Origin: Beta vulgaris subsp. vulgaris
Taxonomy: Eukaryota > Streptophyta > Magnoliopsida > Caryophyllales > Amaranthaceae
Direction: 5' to 3'
DNA: 64,000 nucleotides
Assembly (NCBI RefSeq): GCF_026745355.1
Contig: NC_079202.1
Coordinates: forward strand, 28,449,748-28,513,747
Below are positions 12,601-24,620 of the stretch, piece by piece. How positions within the stretch are numbered: the first letter of the stretch is position 1; the number at the start of each line of letters is the position of its first letter. The notes below the pieces were generated by a model that saw only the letters and a program-made list of their open reading frames with translations, was not told where the DNA came from and searched no databases. The position numbers were made by a program, and so were the translations under genes.

Positions 12601-15600
12601 GGATATTTTAGGTACTATCTTCATTAGTAACTTGGGGAATAAGCTAGGTAGTTATTTTGGGAAGAAGTCTATATAGAGAGGTAATGAGAAAGAAGAAAAG
12701 ATGTTAAATATTGATGAGCTCTTAGTAGGTCAATTGGGAGAGAATCAAGCCTCTCGAAAGCTTAAATATCATCTATATTTATTGTTTTCACTCTTATTAA
12801 TCAATCAAAGTTCATCTTCTTCCCTTAATTTCTCCATTTCAGCGCTATAATCTGTCGAAGCTAAGTTACTTAAACTGTTCCACATACCTAGGCATTCAAA
12901 CTCCTCCTTAACTTATAGATAAAACCAATCATTAGTATGGTAAATAGTAAGTGATAGTTAGGAAGCATGAACTACTAAATCCTCCCATCATGATTGTCTT
13001 AATTACTATTCTAGTTTATCCTAAATAAACTATTGACTTAATTAGTCTAAAGCAATTCCATATAGCAAAGCTACCAAAGTTCAAACCCCTCCTAAACTAA
13101 AATATGAAACTAATAGTTAAGTGTAGTAAATAGCAATTCATCAAAGCATTATTGGTGATATAATCTTCATTCATAAGAGCTCAACATATATTCAAAGTGT
13201 CCTTACAATGCCGGTTTTTCAACAAAGAATATGTAAGTGAGCAGAGGACGTATATAGCTGACTCAGCTCCACATAGCGTCTCTATGAGATCATCATACTG
13301 GTTACTATCTAGGGTTTTAGCCAATCCTCGTCAAGATACTGATGAACTCAAACTCATACCCCAATGCCTCTAAAAAGGTTTCAACCTCTTGCAGGATATA
13401 AGGATTGGAATCTACAGATCCTTACACAAGCGAAAAAGAAAGCCTTTTGCATTTTAGACCTTTGATCAGAAATGCAATTCTGCCTACTACTGTCTGATAG
13501 ATAAGTAGTGCACCATAGTTTCATAGATCAGACACATTAAAATCCAAAACCCTAGAAGCATAAACTAAAATACTTTGCATTTTTAGGTAGCCAATCACGA
13601 GTAATAAATGTACATTGACACCCAGGCATCCATTTAAGATAGCAACAACAATTTCAGACTCTTTCTCCGAAAGATTGGATTGGCTATGTCCACTCAGCAG
13701 TATCTAATGCAATACGATTCCAGATAAATAATTCCCATTCTGTCCGTTCCATGAATGCCATATTTGGTGTCTCTTGGCTTCTTCTAATACTTTATTTTTC
13801 CAGCCATCCTTTCTACAAACCACTGAATCCTGATGTTGGCATTGGACATTGTCAAAATAGTGCAGTCGGTTCTTCTTCTATAACAACTAATAACCCGTAT
13901 TTGCAGCCTATAACTGTTCCTAAAGATTTCAGGTAATTGAAATTGAAACATCATATTTTTTTAAAAAGAAATTCTGGTTTTCGTTTAGAAATAAATTTGT
14001 GAATATTTGCATAATTTTATATAGGATATTCTAAAGTCGTTCAAAATTTTAAAGGTTATTTAATTTCGTTCTTTTCTTTTGGCGAAAAAGCTTTGTGGAA
14101 TTATTTAAGTTGATAAATGAGTGAAACTAAGTATTGAATCCATTTAATGTGTGTGTGTGTGTGTCTGTGTGCATAGACAGATTTAGAATTATGATAAATG
14201 ATTGAAAATTGCTATATGAACTATTTTACTCAGACCCTCGATAGCTCAATCCCTAATTTAACTTCTGAAACTAATTAACCATAAACTTAAAATCCTATAA
14301 AAACTGCCCAAAGTGAACTCGCCTTCACTGTCTTCTTTACTAGGCCTACTTCTAAACCTTATAAACAAACACGCGTCAAGCTTAGATATTTTCCGCATGG
14401 GAATTCAATGAGGATCCTCTTCCAAATATTCCTTTTTACTTCGACTAAGCCTCATTCTCCAGATTTCTAATCTTGTCTCCGGAGTTACTTATTATCAACT
14501 CCTATGCTAAACTCATCCACCAACTATTATTATTGGCAAAAAAAATACACAATGGCACCTCATCTTCTATAAACTTTGTGAACTCATCCTTTTCCATAAA
14601 GAAGAGGAAAGGACATGGTGAGATCCTTAATGTAATTAAATGCATGGTAAATCCTCTCACTCCTGCACATGTTTAAACATCTGTTTCCTCGTTCTTATCC
14701 TTAACTATGTCGATATATTTGTGAGACACACCATTCATTCTTAATGCCCATTAAAGTTCTTAGCTTTCTCAATTTCAATTTAAATCATGTGGAAATTCTT
14801 TATTTACACAATACAGCTTCAATTTCACATAAGCTGACACCAGATTAATTCTTTTGCAGGCTGCTTTCAGCCACTGCACCAGGTTTCTTGCCTTATAAGA
14901 AGGTGAAGGAAAGGAAAGGCTCCAGATAAAAACACGGAGGTTACAACAAGCAAGGCAAGATGGTATCAATATTACAAGTACGACTACTAAAATCATCACT
15001 TCCAGGACAATAGATCAGCATTAAGAAAGACTCGAGTGAGGAAGCATAAAAAAGCACTTCTCAAGAAGCTAACTCACAGATCTAGATGAAATCGCCTGTG
15101 CAATTTTGACATAGGCCTGCAGTGAGACAGAAATGTTGCGGTCAAGATGAATTACCCAAGAAGAAGAAAAGAAACCAAATAAAAAGTAAATAAGTAATCA
15201 GTCAGCATAAACAGAAATATGCAATCCATCTAAAAGCTTTATTTTCCTTCCTTTGATTTCCCCCAATCTCTCATAAGTCTGCAATCATGGGGAAACAAAT
15301 TTATGTGCAAGACTGAAATAGATATCATAGCTGAAACATGCACGGCAATAATATACTATTAGTTCTGGAAAAAAAAAACATGTATTTAAATTCTCAGCCC
15401 ACAAGGAACCAGATTAACTTGTCAACATTATGATTACGATTGAAACATCTCAAAGATGTCACGTACCTAATAGACCATTGTGTGTCCATTTAAGGTCTTC
15501 GTAACAAGTAGGTGGTACTTAAAGTAGCAACTATAGAAAGAACATATAGAAGGCAGAGGTTTCATAAGCAGACCTAGAAGGGCATGCAGGGTCCATCTAT

Positions 15601-18150
15601 CCCTGGCAACCCAACTATGGGTTTTCTTTACAGAAAGTACATTTCAAGAAATGGCACCACAATAAAATAATAATTAGCTTCCCTCAGAGTACTACTGATA
15701 AAAAAAATAAAACATAGAGCTCAAAGATAAGAAACTAGAATAGCCGGATTCATAGAAGAAAAGCTGACATTCAAGACCAAAAGTCTTCTCCAGACTTTTC
15801 ATGTTGCACTTCACACGATTCTCAGCTTTTTGCATAAACAAAGCTTTTTTAGGATTATAGACATGATTCACGTCCATAGACAATTATTTCAAACTAACAT
15901 TCTGAATACATAGTATTTGAAAGTGAAGGACTCACCAAAAGAAGAAATTAGTTGTTCATTGTGTAGAAAGACCCCGGTAGTACCCATTAGCATTTTCTTA
16001 GTATCATTAGTTCCCATTCTTTTTCTCAACTAATTTATAATTAGCTAGACTCGCTATCTTGGAAGCGCAAACCTCTGAAGAAAACAGAGAGCATATACAA
16101 TATGAAGACATGGAATTTAAGGAAGCTAAAAAGGTTCCCCTTTGCCATAAGAGGATATCTAGTTTGAGATCTTCACCTATCAGTCCACAGCCATAACAGC
16201 TTACTTGCTTTGAAAATCTAGTATATATTTATCAGTCAACATTCTTTTGGCCTTCAACTTTGACCAATTGTCCAAATGGTCATATGGTCAAACATGGGAA
16301 GTGATATTTCCATGGAAGTTGTTTTCCCATGTAGTTTCATCTCCTAGGAAGTGCAAAAAGTTGATTGGTTGATCAAGAAAAGTAAAACTTCCCATGGGAA
16401 ACTTCCTACATTTTGTGAGAAGTAGAACTTCCTAGGAAGTTAATTTCCTATTTTTGTTAACCAAACAATATTACCTTCTTCACTAAACAAGCATCGAAAC
16501 TCTGTAAAGGCCCTAAGAGTTTTTTGTTAAATGTAAATTTATGATGCTCATGCTTGAGCCTACAAGGAAAAGGTTCCAACTCAACCATTAACATATGTCA
16601 TGACTAGTTGAGCACAATGTATGAGGCTATGAGCTATACATGAAAAATAATTAGATGAACCTTAAAGATCAATAAAGTAGAAAAGCTTTCAGCAACCGTT
16701 TACCCAATCTTCTACGCTAAACTTTGAAGATTTCCAGCAGTCAGTAGAAGACAATGAAGTTACCAAATACTTAAAGGATATACAAATGGCAAGCACAAAC
16801 ATCATGTGTGAACAAAGACAAGATGGTGTCAAGAAATTCCAAGAAAATGTACTTAATCATTACCGGACCAAGTTCTACCAGTATTTTCCGGAGTTCAGCT
16901 GCTCGAACCTGTAAACAACATGAACAAACACTTCTCACACTTGCTTGCAAAACAAGACAACCACATAACAAAATTCTTCGAGGTCAAGTGCAACTTCATG
17001 CACTGTACCAAGTTAGTTAATGACAAATTAACACATTCAATGCGGCAGTTTGTCCTTCTTAAGTATCTAAAGATTAACATGTTACACCTCTAACAGCATG
17101 TTTGGTTCAACATTTTTGGGCTTCAAGAAACGAAATAAAATACTAAATCTCTTTCTTCTTGTTTGGTTCGACTCTTCTCAATCCATAACCATATACTTAT
17201 ACTCAAAGACTTAAAAATCTCATACCAGACATGTTTTAAAACTGAAAACCTCTTTACTACATAAAAATCAATTTCAATCAAGAAGAATCATCTAAAATCC
17301 GTAAATAATTTTTAATAAGTAACTATAAGTTGAAGTGAACACGGCCTAATTTTAAACTAATAACGACAAGTTAAATAGTTTCCAAGACTTAGAAGTCTCG
17401 TACCAGACATGCTTATACAGTCATACTCTAATAGTGAAAATCTATTTACCTAATAAGAAATGAGCTTCACTTCGTAAAACTCAGTTACACTCCAAAAATG
17501 CGTTTTGTATCCTAGTGGAATGGAAACAATTGAGAGGTTTATAATTGAGGAACAAAACGTGATTTGTTTCTACTAGTTTGACAAGGATAACAAATGGGGG
17601 ATTGTAAATCCCTCCTGAAACAGTATCTGTTACTTAACACTCATACCAAACAATTAAAAATAGAAACGCTTATTTGAATCCGTTTCCTATATCAAATTTT
17701 TCTAAGTCTAAATTAGTAACAATTGGTTAAAGTGAACAAGACATAAGTTTGCAAAACATAAAAAAAAAAAATAGATAAACTAAAATGAGTAATGACCTTG
17801 AACATAATATCAGCTCTATCCATGAGGCCATCAATAAACCGAAGTCCGACCCATTTTCCAAGTGTAGTACCAATTTGGAATATCCGACGACCCAAAATTA
17901 AGGGCTTCTTACGATAAATTGAACCGATTCTTCCAACATCGTACTCGGAAAGTGACTCGGCCTCCGACTCACTGAGTTGAAACAGGTATCCCGAGTTCTG
18001 GGTGAACGAGTCAACATTGCCGGAAGAGGAAAACGAAGTCGTTTTATGGTGACGGAAATTGTACGGTGTTGGAGAGATATGGAACTTGGGATTGCTGCCT
18101 AAATATGAGTGGAACAACGGGAGAGTTGGCTGCCGGAGAAGTAGGGTCAT
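3623..18150 (-). CDS. ABC1K (aarF/ADCK) atypical kinase, plastid type, partial, 10 exons
   Basis: Member of the UbiB/ABC1 protein-kinase-like family. Plant plastid members act at plastoglobules or envelope in prenyl-lipid and stress metabolism (family knowledge). Exons, all with AG acceptors and GT donors: 17797-18150, 16864-16908, 15078-15116, 12071-12241, 9415-9567, 7451-7486, 6980-7023, 6280-6370, 3822-3863, 3623-3731. Phases agree and give 361 residues. The Ser/Thr-rich N-terminus looks like a chloroplast transit peptide. Family motifs: KIAQ (137-140, variant of KxGQ), AAAS loop (about 197-200), VAVK lysine 219, EMD (267-269), catalytic HADPHPGN (342-349). Full-length relatives have roughly 600-700 residues, so the DFG exon and C-terminus are missing or lie left of the window. 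Closest in my memory to the Arabidopsis ABC1K5/6 group; the exact subgroup is uncertain. Oddities: SSRS-D at the exon 3/4 junction where relatives have SSRP-D, and a duplicated exon 6. Confidence 0.93.
4530..4681. mobile_element. Tourist-like MITE (PIF/Harbinger type) in an ABC1K intron
   Basis: The 146-bp element 4533-4678 starts GGGTGTCTACAGTTCA and ends TGAATTGAACACACCC, imperfect inverted repeats. It is flanked by TAA on both sides (4530-4532 and 4679-4681), the usual target duplication of this superfamily. The interior carries several AATAAGTTC-like words. No coding capacity. Confidence 0.7.
5821..5844. repeat. C-rich low-complexity run
   Basis: CCCCACCCG-like words followed by a run of eleven C. 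It sits in the intron between exons 8 and 9 of the ABC1K gene, next to a CT/GA-rich stretch (5040-5760) whose ORFs look like composition artefacts. Confidence 0.8.
7456..7678 (-). repeat. 110-bp tandem duplication containing ABC1K exon 6
   Basis: Copies 7456-7565 and 7566-7675 are nearly identical (visible changes: G/A near 7496 and G/C near 7549 relative to the second copy). The left copy holds the functional exon 7451-7486 with donor CGG/GTAAGG just outside the repeat. The right copy, transcribed first, holds the acceptor TTTGCAG and all but the last bases of the exon (7568-7596) but lacks a donor, because its 5' splice site fell outside the duplicated unit. Confidence 0.92.
7866..8085. repeat. 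MITE-like AT-rich repeat in intron
   Basis: Repeated AATAAGTTTAGGTAAGCAAAAATAAG-like words lie between GGCCCGGTTTTATTTT (left) and a right end ending CAGGGCG. The ends are loosely complementary. This resembles the 'aataagttcagg' MITE style also seen inside 4533-4678, but no clear target duplication is visible. Confidence 0.4.
10467..10605. repeat. 41-bp tandem repeat, three and a part copies
   Basis: Units begin GTTAATATTATTAAAGAGCT at 10467, 10508, 10549 and partly 10590. They are almost identical, differing mainly by C/T before the GTTAA. It lies in the large intron between ABC1K exons 4 and 5. Confidence 0.92.
14149..14173. repeat. GT dinucleotide microsatellite
   Basis: A GT run of about eleven repeats with one CT interruption, in the intron between ABC1K exons 3 and 4. 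Confidence 0.85.
16277..16475. repeat. Foldback-like repeat rich in CTTCC(C/T)A(T/G)GGAAG palindromes
   Basis: Words such as CTTCCCATGGGAA and AACTTCCTAGGAAGTT recur in both orientations. The outer parts (GGTCAAACATGGGAAGT and a right end reading TTGTTAACC) are weakly complementary. It is probably a small non-autonomous DNA transposon; superfamily not determined. It lies in the ABC1K intron between exons 2 and 3. Confidence 0.4.
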
Positions 18151-18300
18151 TTTTGGAATTGCACTCTCTGCGTTTTCCCGGGAAAATTGTGTCTTTTGCA
18201 GTTCTTGTTTTGAAAAATATTATTGTGCTCAGAAAATCCAAAAACATTTTTGGGATGTTTTACAAGTGTGTGAGGTGGAGTATTTGCCACACGTCTAACA
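18151..18300 (-). promoter_or_regulatory. ABC1K proximal promoter and leader region
   Basis: Upstream of the ATG at 18150 lies the perfect 14-bp palindrome TTTTCCCGGGAAAA (18173-18186), which fits the plant E2F consensus WTTSSCSS on both strands. Further out, ACGTGTGGC on the minus strand (18291-18299) resembles an ABRE/G-box-like core. No convincing TATA box is placed. Functional assignment is inference from motifs only. Confidence 0.4.
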
Positions 18301-18910
18301 GCATGGACCATAAAATTAAGTATTAACCGACCATTCTTGTCTAAGAGAGTCTAGCCGTCTAGGCTCTATTTGATAATTAGCGGATAGTTGATTGTATTTG
18401 CTGATTTAACTAATTATTTTTATATAGAGGTATTTGGTAAATAGTTGATTGTTAATTGATTGTAAAAATGATTAATAAATTTTAAATTTTTTTGGGGGGC
18501 CCTTTTTGGGAATCCGCGGTAAGATGAATTTCCACTACATTGTCCTCGTACATGGCCACTTTCCCATAGGCCCAACAATCCCCAAAACATGGCCACTCGT
18601 GCGTTCAGAGACTGATGTACGTAATGTTATATTGGTTGCACGACTAATCATTTCTTTTTTCAGAATAAAAAGTTGACGGGAAAATTGTTCGTTCTACCCT
18701 AGAGGTGAACTGGCGAGGCTTTGCCAAGAAAAGTTACCCGCTTCGAGCAAAAGCCTCACGACAAAATTACCGAACCAAAACTCACTATTTGGACCAGGCC
18801 AAGCGCGCTTTTTGGTTGTTCAAAAGTTAGCTAGGCGTGGATTTTTCAATTCCTTTAATGCCTACACGCGTTGTAAGCGCGTTTTGACTACTACATTGTT
18901 AAGGTTTTAT
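18301..18910. other. Intergenic; no gene seen
   Basis: Contains AT-rich repeat-like sequence (18355-18490, with repeated ATAGTTGATTGT words) and a GC-richer stretch with CGCG words (18700-18890). Nothing can be assigned with confidence. Confidence 0.4.
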
Positions 18911-18916
18911 TAAAAA

Positions 18917-18960
18917 CTAGTATTTGGGCCCGGACGTTGCCCCGAGTTGGTATTGTGTTT
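18917..18960 (-). mobile_element. Possible Helitron 3' end
   Basis: On the minus strand a GC-rich foldable stretch (CGGGGCAACGTCCGGGCCC) is followed after a few bases by CTAG and then T. This fits the hairpin-CTRR terminus with A/T insertion of plant Helitrons. The 5' TC end was not found, so size is unknown. Confidence 0.3.
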
Positions 18961-19065
18961 CGGAACTTGATATGCTTTTTTTTGCATTCCCACTAAAATA
19001 TATTAAGGAAAACTCAACATTTAAAAGGTACAAATATATAATAATGTGGACACTTAAAGTATAAT

Positions 19066-19260
19066 TAAAAGTTGGTTGAGATGGTAATTGTGTCATGTAT
19101 AATAGCAAGAGGTCACGGGTTCAAATCTTGTTGCAAGCTAATTTACTTTTGTTGATTGACACGACTTATGTACACATTGGACAAAAATTGAGTTCGGGGG
19201 TGAGTATACAATATAGTCGGTAACTATATTGTCCATCGCTGGCCTCTACTAAATATCGAT
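19066..19260 (+). mobile_element. Possible tRNA-derived SINE
   Basis: Box A-like TGGTTGAGATGG (about 19071) and box B-like GGGTTCAAATC (about 19118) are spaced roughly as in RNA polymerase III internal promoters. Downstream is unrelated AT-rich sequence. No A-tail or target duplication could be fixed, so the ends are guesses. Confidence 0.4.
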
Positions 19261-19618
19261 TCCATTACAGATTTTATGCAAAAGGATAATCAAATAACGT
19301 TTTAAGCACCCTAAAAATAAATAATCTAATTATATTGGTTCAGAAACACACAAAAAGACTAATTATTTAGTGACAAGTTATTATGCAAACATATTACAAG
19401 GTTCCTAACAGGTTGTCCACTTTATCTGAATTAATTAGAACAATTCTTTAGGTCTTGTTTTAGCAATAAATAACATGTGGGTGATAAAAGCAACAAAACA
19501 TACATAGAATAATCATATAACAACATGAAGATTATATACAAAAATCAGATAAAAAGAGGTTAGAATCTACAAATAGACGTGTTATCTAAAAATCTACATC
19601 ATGACAAGAAACGGTTAG
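19261..19618. other. AT-rich spacer, no gene seen
   Basis: No ORF of note or repeat structure. It ends at the TAACT target duplication of the solo LTR. Confidence 0.5.
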
Positions 19619-22146
19619 TAACTTGTAATCCCCCACAATTTTAAAGGATTTTCATAAATATTAAAGTATTTATGTAGTTATATTTAAATCCAAATGAGTT
19701 TGGAAAATGATTTGACTTTTAAAAAGGGTTGACTATTTTAAAAGTCAACTAAAAATATTTTTCATAGCTTAATAAAAATTGTAATGTTTTAATTAAGCAT
19801 GTTTTAATAAGAGTTTTAATTATTAAAAGCGTATTTGAAAAGGAAGCTTAATGGAATCAAAAGCCCAAAAGTGATAAAATAGGAAAGGGTTATTTGATGA
19901 CTAAAGTCCTAATGAGCCCATCTTATTAGTCATCAAAGTTTCATTTATTAAAATCTCTTTTCCTAAGCCCAAAAGGAAAAGCCTCTATTTAAATATCCTA
20001 AAAACCCAAATTTTACCCTACACACTTTATTTCTCTCTCCTCTTCCACGTGACTCTCTTCTTTCTCTCTCACTCGACGCTTTTCTTCCTCTCTCTTCTCC
20101 TTTGTACGCCATCTTTGATCTTCTCTCAAAAATTGTTTCTTCTTCTCCAAGTAATGTTTCTTGTTCAACAAGAAACGTCACGATTTCTTCTTGAGGACCA
20201 ATACTGACCGCCGGATTTCTTGGTTCCGTGGCTGCTGTTCGACCCTTCCTTCTCCATGGTTGTGGTTGTTTTTCTTTTCTTCCTCTCTAAGATTCCATTA
20301 AAGTATTAGTTTTTATATTATTTATTTAATTAGCATGTTTATGATTTAAATTATTGTTTTATATGTAATATGAATTTCGGCTATCATATATATTAGTATA
20401 ATAAATTCCAGATTTTATATGTTAAGATTATTTCAGTTTTTATTATGAAATTTATAGTTTTTAGGGTTTTTAATCACTAGAAACTATATTTATAAAGTAT
20501 AAATCATGAAATTTGGTTAGTACATAATTTTATATGTATTAAATATATTTTCAGAAGATTTATAAATTTTATAAATGCTGTAATTTCAGAAAATAAGTAT
20601 TTTAAGGGTTTTAAATGATTTTTAATCACTAGAATAGTTGTACTATACTAGGGATTAAAAATAACGAAAGTTTGATACGTAAAAACATTTTAAAACACGT
20701 TTAAGGGGTTTTGATCGTTTTAAAGTTGCTGTAAATTTTTAGTACGAGATATTTATTTCATTATTTTATTTTCTAGGCGGAGATTTCGTAGTAGGAGACT
20801 TTTAGAGCGTAAAAGTGGCCTACAGATTTGTTTATACAAGGTACGTACATTGTCTACGTGCCATATGATTTAGAAACATGCTCTAAGAATGTTTTATTTA
20901 TTAGTATCATGTATGGGACTCTATTTGTTCATATATATGATTTACTGGAGTTGGTTTACATGTTATTTGCATGTGTGCTACATGTAAACTAGAAGTATTT
21001 ATGATTATAAATGTTTATATGGAAGTTTGATGCAAGCAGATAAGTCAAGTTTATATATTAATTCGTGAGTGAATTAATGTAAGTTAGATTGAATCATGTT
21101 TTTCATGGATTCTTGAGTATTATTATTATCGTATAAGAATCGTGGATCTTATTTGGTAAGTACAAGTTGTACCTATATAAAGGTAAAGTTTACTGTTGGC
21201 TAGGTTCAACAGGCAAGTTAGTAAAGTATAAAAAGAAGTTAAAGGAGTCTTGATTGATAAGTTGTGAACACTTGTTAATCCAAAGATAAAAAGGAATTCT
21301 GTTATGATTGTGTGATTATTAGTTATGTGTTATTTGCTTGGTTGGTGTCAACACAAGTATTAAAATATATTCAACGTAAAGTGAAACGAGAATAGGTTAT
21401 AGACTTTAGACTGGTGCACGTCTAGAGTTGGACACTAAGGAGTACATGGTGGTAGCCCATGGCTTTTCTAGGATTGGATTGATCACCATTCCTCATTAGT
21501 TTAAAGGTTCCTCGATATCGCAGGTCATTTTGGAATATGTGGTAGCTCCCATATTTCCTATTTTCAGGTTGAGACAACTCGTCCAATAACTATTCCATGT
21601 AAAAAAAGAAATAAAGTTTAGAGTCTAGTTCAGTAAGAGTTGTCTGCAGATTATTATATGTTTTATTATTATTTATTCCTGCATGTTATTTTGTAGTATC
21701 ATGTTTAGGATTATGTATGTCTGATATGTAGTACTCAGCTTTGCTGATTACGTGCTTGTTGTGTTTGTGATCATGGCTTTGCCTATTGATCCTGTGGTGA
21801 TCCTTTGGGGGAGCAGAGTTGAGATGGCATTGACATTACAGGTTCGAAGATGCATATCATTGGGAATCTGGAATGAGAGACTCTTGTATTACTAGTATCA
21901 TTTAAGTTGTTTTCGTAGGAACTTATGTATTCAGACATTAGTTTTAAGTTGGTGTGTTTTAGTTTCAAACATTGTTATTGGTTTCATAAGTTTTAATAAA
22001 GTTGATTTTTAGTAAGTTGTTTTCCGCTGCAAAATTCTGAGTAAGCCGAAACGTTATCACACAGGCGATAATGCCTGGGTAATTCTCTAAGGTTTATTAT
22101 AAAAGTATTTTCTAGAAAGAGAGAATTATCGGGGTGTTACATAACT
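19619..22146 (+). mobile_element. Solo LTR (gypsy type), copy 1
   Basis: The 2518-bp LTR 19624-22141 begins TGTAATCCCCCACAATTTT and ends GGGGTGTTACA. It is flanked by a perfect 5-bp duplication TAACT (19619-19623 and 22142-22146). No internal region or second LTR follows, so it is a solo LTR from intra-element recombination. A second copy lies at 29365-31848. It contains a donor-like CAAG/GTACGTAC at 20840/20841 and the small hairpin TCAGC-TTT-GCTGA (21735-21747), both also found in the full-length gypsy LTRs of this window. ORFs within it look incidental. Confidence 0.92.
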
Positions 22147-24620
22147 TCAATAAAATAAAATATAATTATTCAAGGATCCTCAGAATTATACCTATGCGGT
22201 TTAGATCTGATAGCAGTAATGACCTTCAGGCGAAACAATTTTGGAACCAGGAATATAGTATGAGTAGAAACAAGAATCGATTTGAAAAATTGAAAGTGTT
22301 TGAGTGTTTTAGTATTCGGAGTGTATCTCGGCGAATTCGAGAGAATTTGTGTTCGTAAAATATGTTGAAATACGCACTATTTAAGATGTGTTCAAATAGT
22401 TTTTGATTTATGGTCGCATTTTCAGATTTGCACGTAATACCTCGTATGTTTATATATCCTTCCAGAGTTGAATTCTCCTTCTAAGAAGAACTCAAGATTT
22501 ATTACATTGAGAAATAATTTAGATTTAAAGAAATTCTTACTTGATTTTCAAAATAATAATAATAACTAAAAAAACAAATAAATTTTCAGAAAATTCAAAG
22601 GTAGAACAACTCTTATCTCTTTACATTCATATAGATGACCAATTATAGAATCTAAAATGTTGATACTCTGAGTTTTTTTTTTTGCTCTGCCTTCCAGACA
22701 TTCTCTATATTTCAAAAACTTGCGTCGTTCGAACTTCAACACCATTGTTCAAACTCATTATGCTCAATAATTTCTCTTAACTTGGAAAATGAAAATCTTA
22801 TTTTTTTTTTATGAAGTTTCATCCCTCGTAAACACAGATGAGGGCTTTGGAGATGGAACCTACTGAAGCTTGTCGGAAGTAGGGTACATCGGAGAAGGCC
22901 GATAACAGAATGAGAATCCTGAGAATTAGAGCGATAGAAGCGAGGGAGAAAGCAATCCGACCCAAAGCACTGAGAGCGAGACACTTTTGGCCGAATATAT
23001 TCTCGAGCATCATGCACATGTACGTATATACATGTTTTCATAAATAATGTCACAAAACCATACTCGTTTCTGAATACCAAAGGTGTATAATATTTGTTCA
23101 TCTTTTTATTAAGTTTGATGTTAGTAGTGCAATTCTGATATGATTAGTGTATATATAGTGTAAAGTAAAACTCGATTTTTGGAAAAAAAAAGTGTACTAT
23201 AATTTCATAAAATCATGATTTTCCTATTAGAGATCAAAACTTTTGATGTGTAAATGTTGTTATCACAGCACTATAAGCTGCCTTGAGTTGAAATATTTAC
23301 TATTCTGCCTTTTTATAAAAAAAAAACAATTATATATCTTATAATTGATTTTTCTTAAACTGAGATTGTTAAAATTTTGGAGAAAAGAAGGATTATTCCT
23401 CTACACTTTATGATCAATTTAAAATATCACCTAAAATCATGGAGTATATCTTCAACTTATGGAAATTTTAGATGCAAAACCACGTTAATAATTTCTCTTA
23501 ACGTGGGGGAAAAGGACCTAGATTTATACCACCAAAGAAATCAAACTGTATCAAAGATTTATGTTTCTACATCAATGAGAGCTCAAAAACCCATATTTCA
23601 AACTGAATTACAAAAAAAATGTGTACATATAGATTGTAATGAAGATAGTGTGATCATACAATAAATTCTAATTTCTAAATTCATACAATAAGCCTACATG
23701 TCATAAATATAAGACAACGTCATGTCGCAGCAAAACTCATCACCCCAAAATGTTGTCTTGCCATGTGTCTGATTAATGGATTCCCACGTTGATGTCTCTT
23801 CCAATTAGTTAATCTTAGAGTGTGTCATGCATTATGCTATTGATTGGAGAGTTATGCAATCAATTATAATCGCATTGATTAGCTAACTACACGAAGGCAG
23901 TACAAAGTAACAACAAACTCGATAATATTCAAAAGAACCCTAAAATATTGTTTAATAGGAGATAATGCTTGATTCACTGACTATTAACTGGGCAATTATC
24001 AATTGTTGCATCTTGAGGATCATGTCCTTCAAATTGTTGCTTTTGTGGTATTACATGAGTTGGAAATAATTTATTTTCGCAGGCACTTGTATCCTATGTT
24101 GTAATTAGGTTCATGTTATATATTAACATCATATATAGTTTGGGGTTAAACATAATGAAAACCTATAAATAAATAAAAATATATGGTCTGCAACCTAACA
24201 TATAACCTAATTCACTAATAAATTGTTTTAGCATCATCAATTGTAGTCAAGAGTCAGTACGACATTCATCTCTTTTAAAACACATCCTAGATGCATACCT
24301 AAATATTTGATTAAAATTACAGCATGAGTCATTGCATGCATATCCAAAAAGATTACTGCATTCATGATTGCTTTGTGGATTAACTTTTTTCATATTTAGA
24401 TTCGTTCATGCATAGTCACCTCTAACATATCTGAAAAATTTCATATAAATCTAAAAGTTTTTATCACCTTGAGGCAGCTATGGTGGTGTAATCACTGTAA
24501 TGTGGCTGATGTAGATTTTCAGCATGTTGACTGTTAGATTGTAAAAAAAAAATTTACTTACTGAGCAAAAAAAAGTTTTTATCATCAAATACTCTTTAAA
24601 AGTGTATAAGTTTCACATAA
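22147..24620. other. Intergenic; only unassigned small ORFs
   Basis: On the minus strand at 22736-23101 and 22819-23019 two overlapping frames are open. The second (66 codons, begins MCMMLENIFGQK) has a hydrophobic stretch IALILRILILLSAF and could encode a small membrane peptide, but I recognise no family. The rest is AT-rich with short homopolymers. Confidence 0.4.

Noticed and set aside
18059..18326. Plus-strand ORFs overlapping the first ABC1K exon
   Set aside because: They are antisense shadows of a well-supported coding exon and its promoter; no family resemblance.
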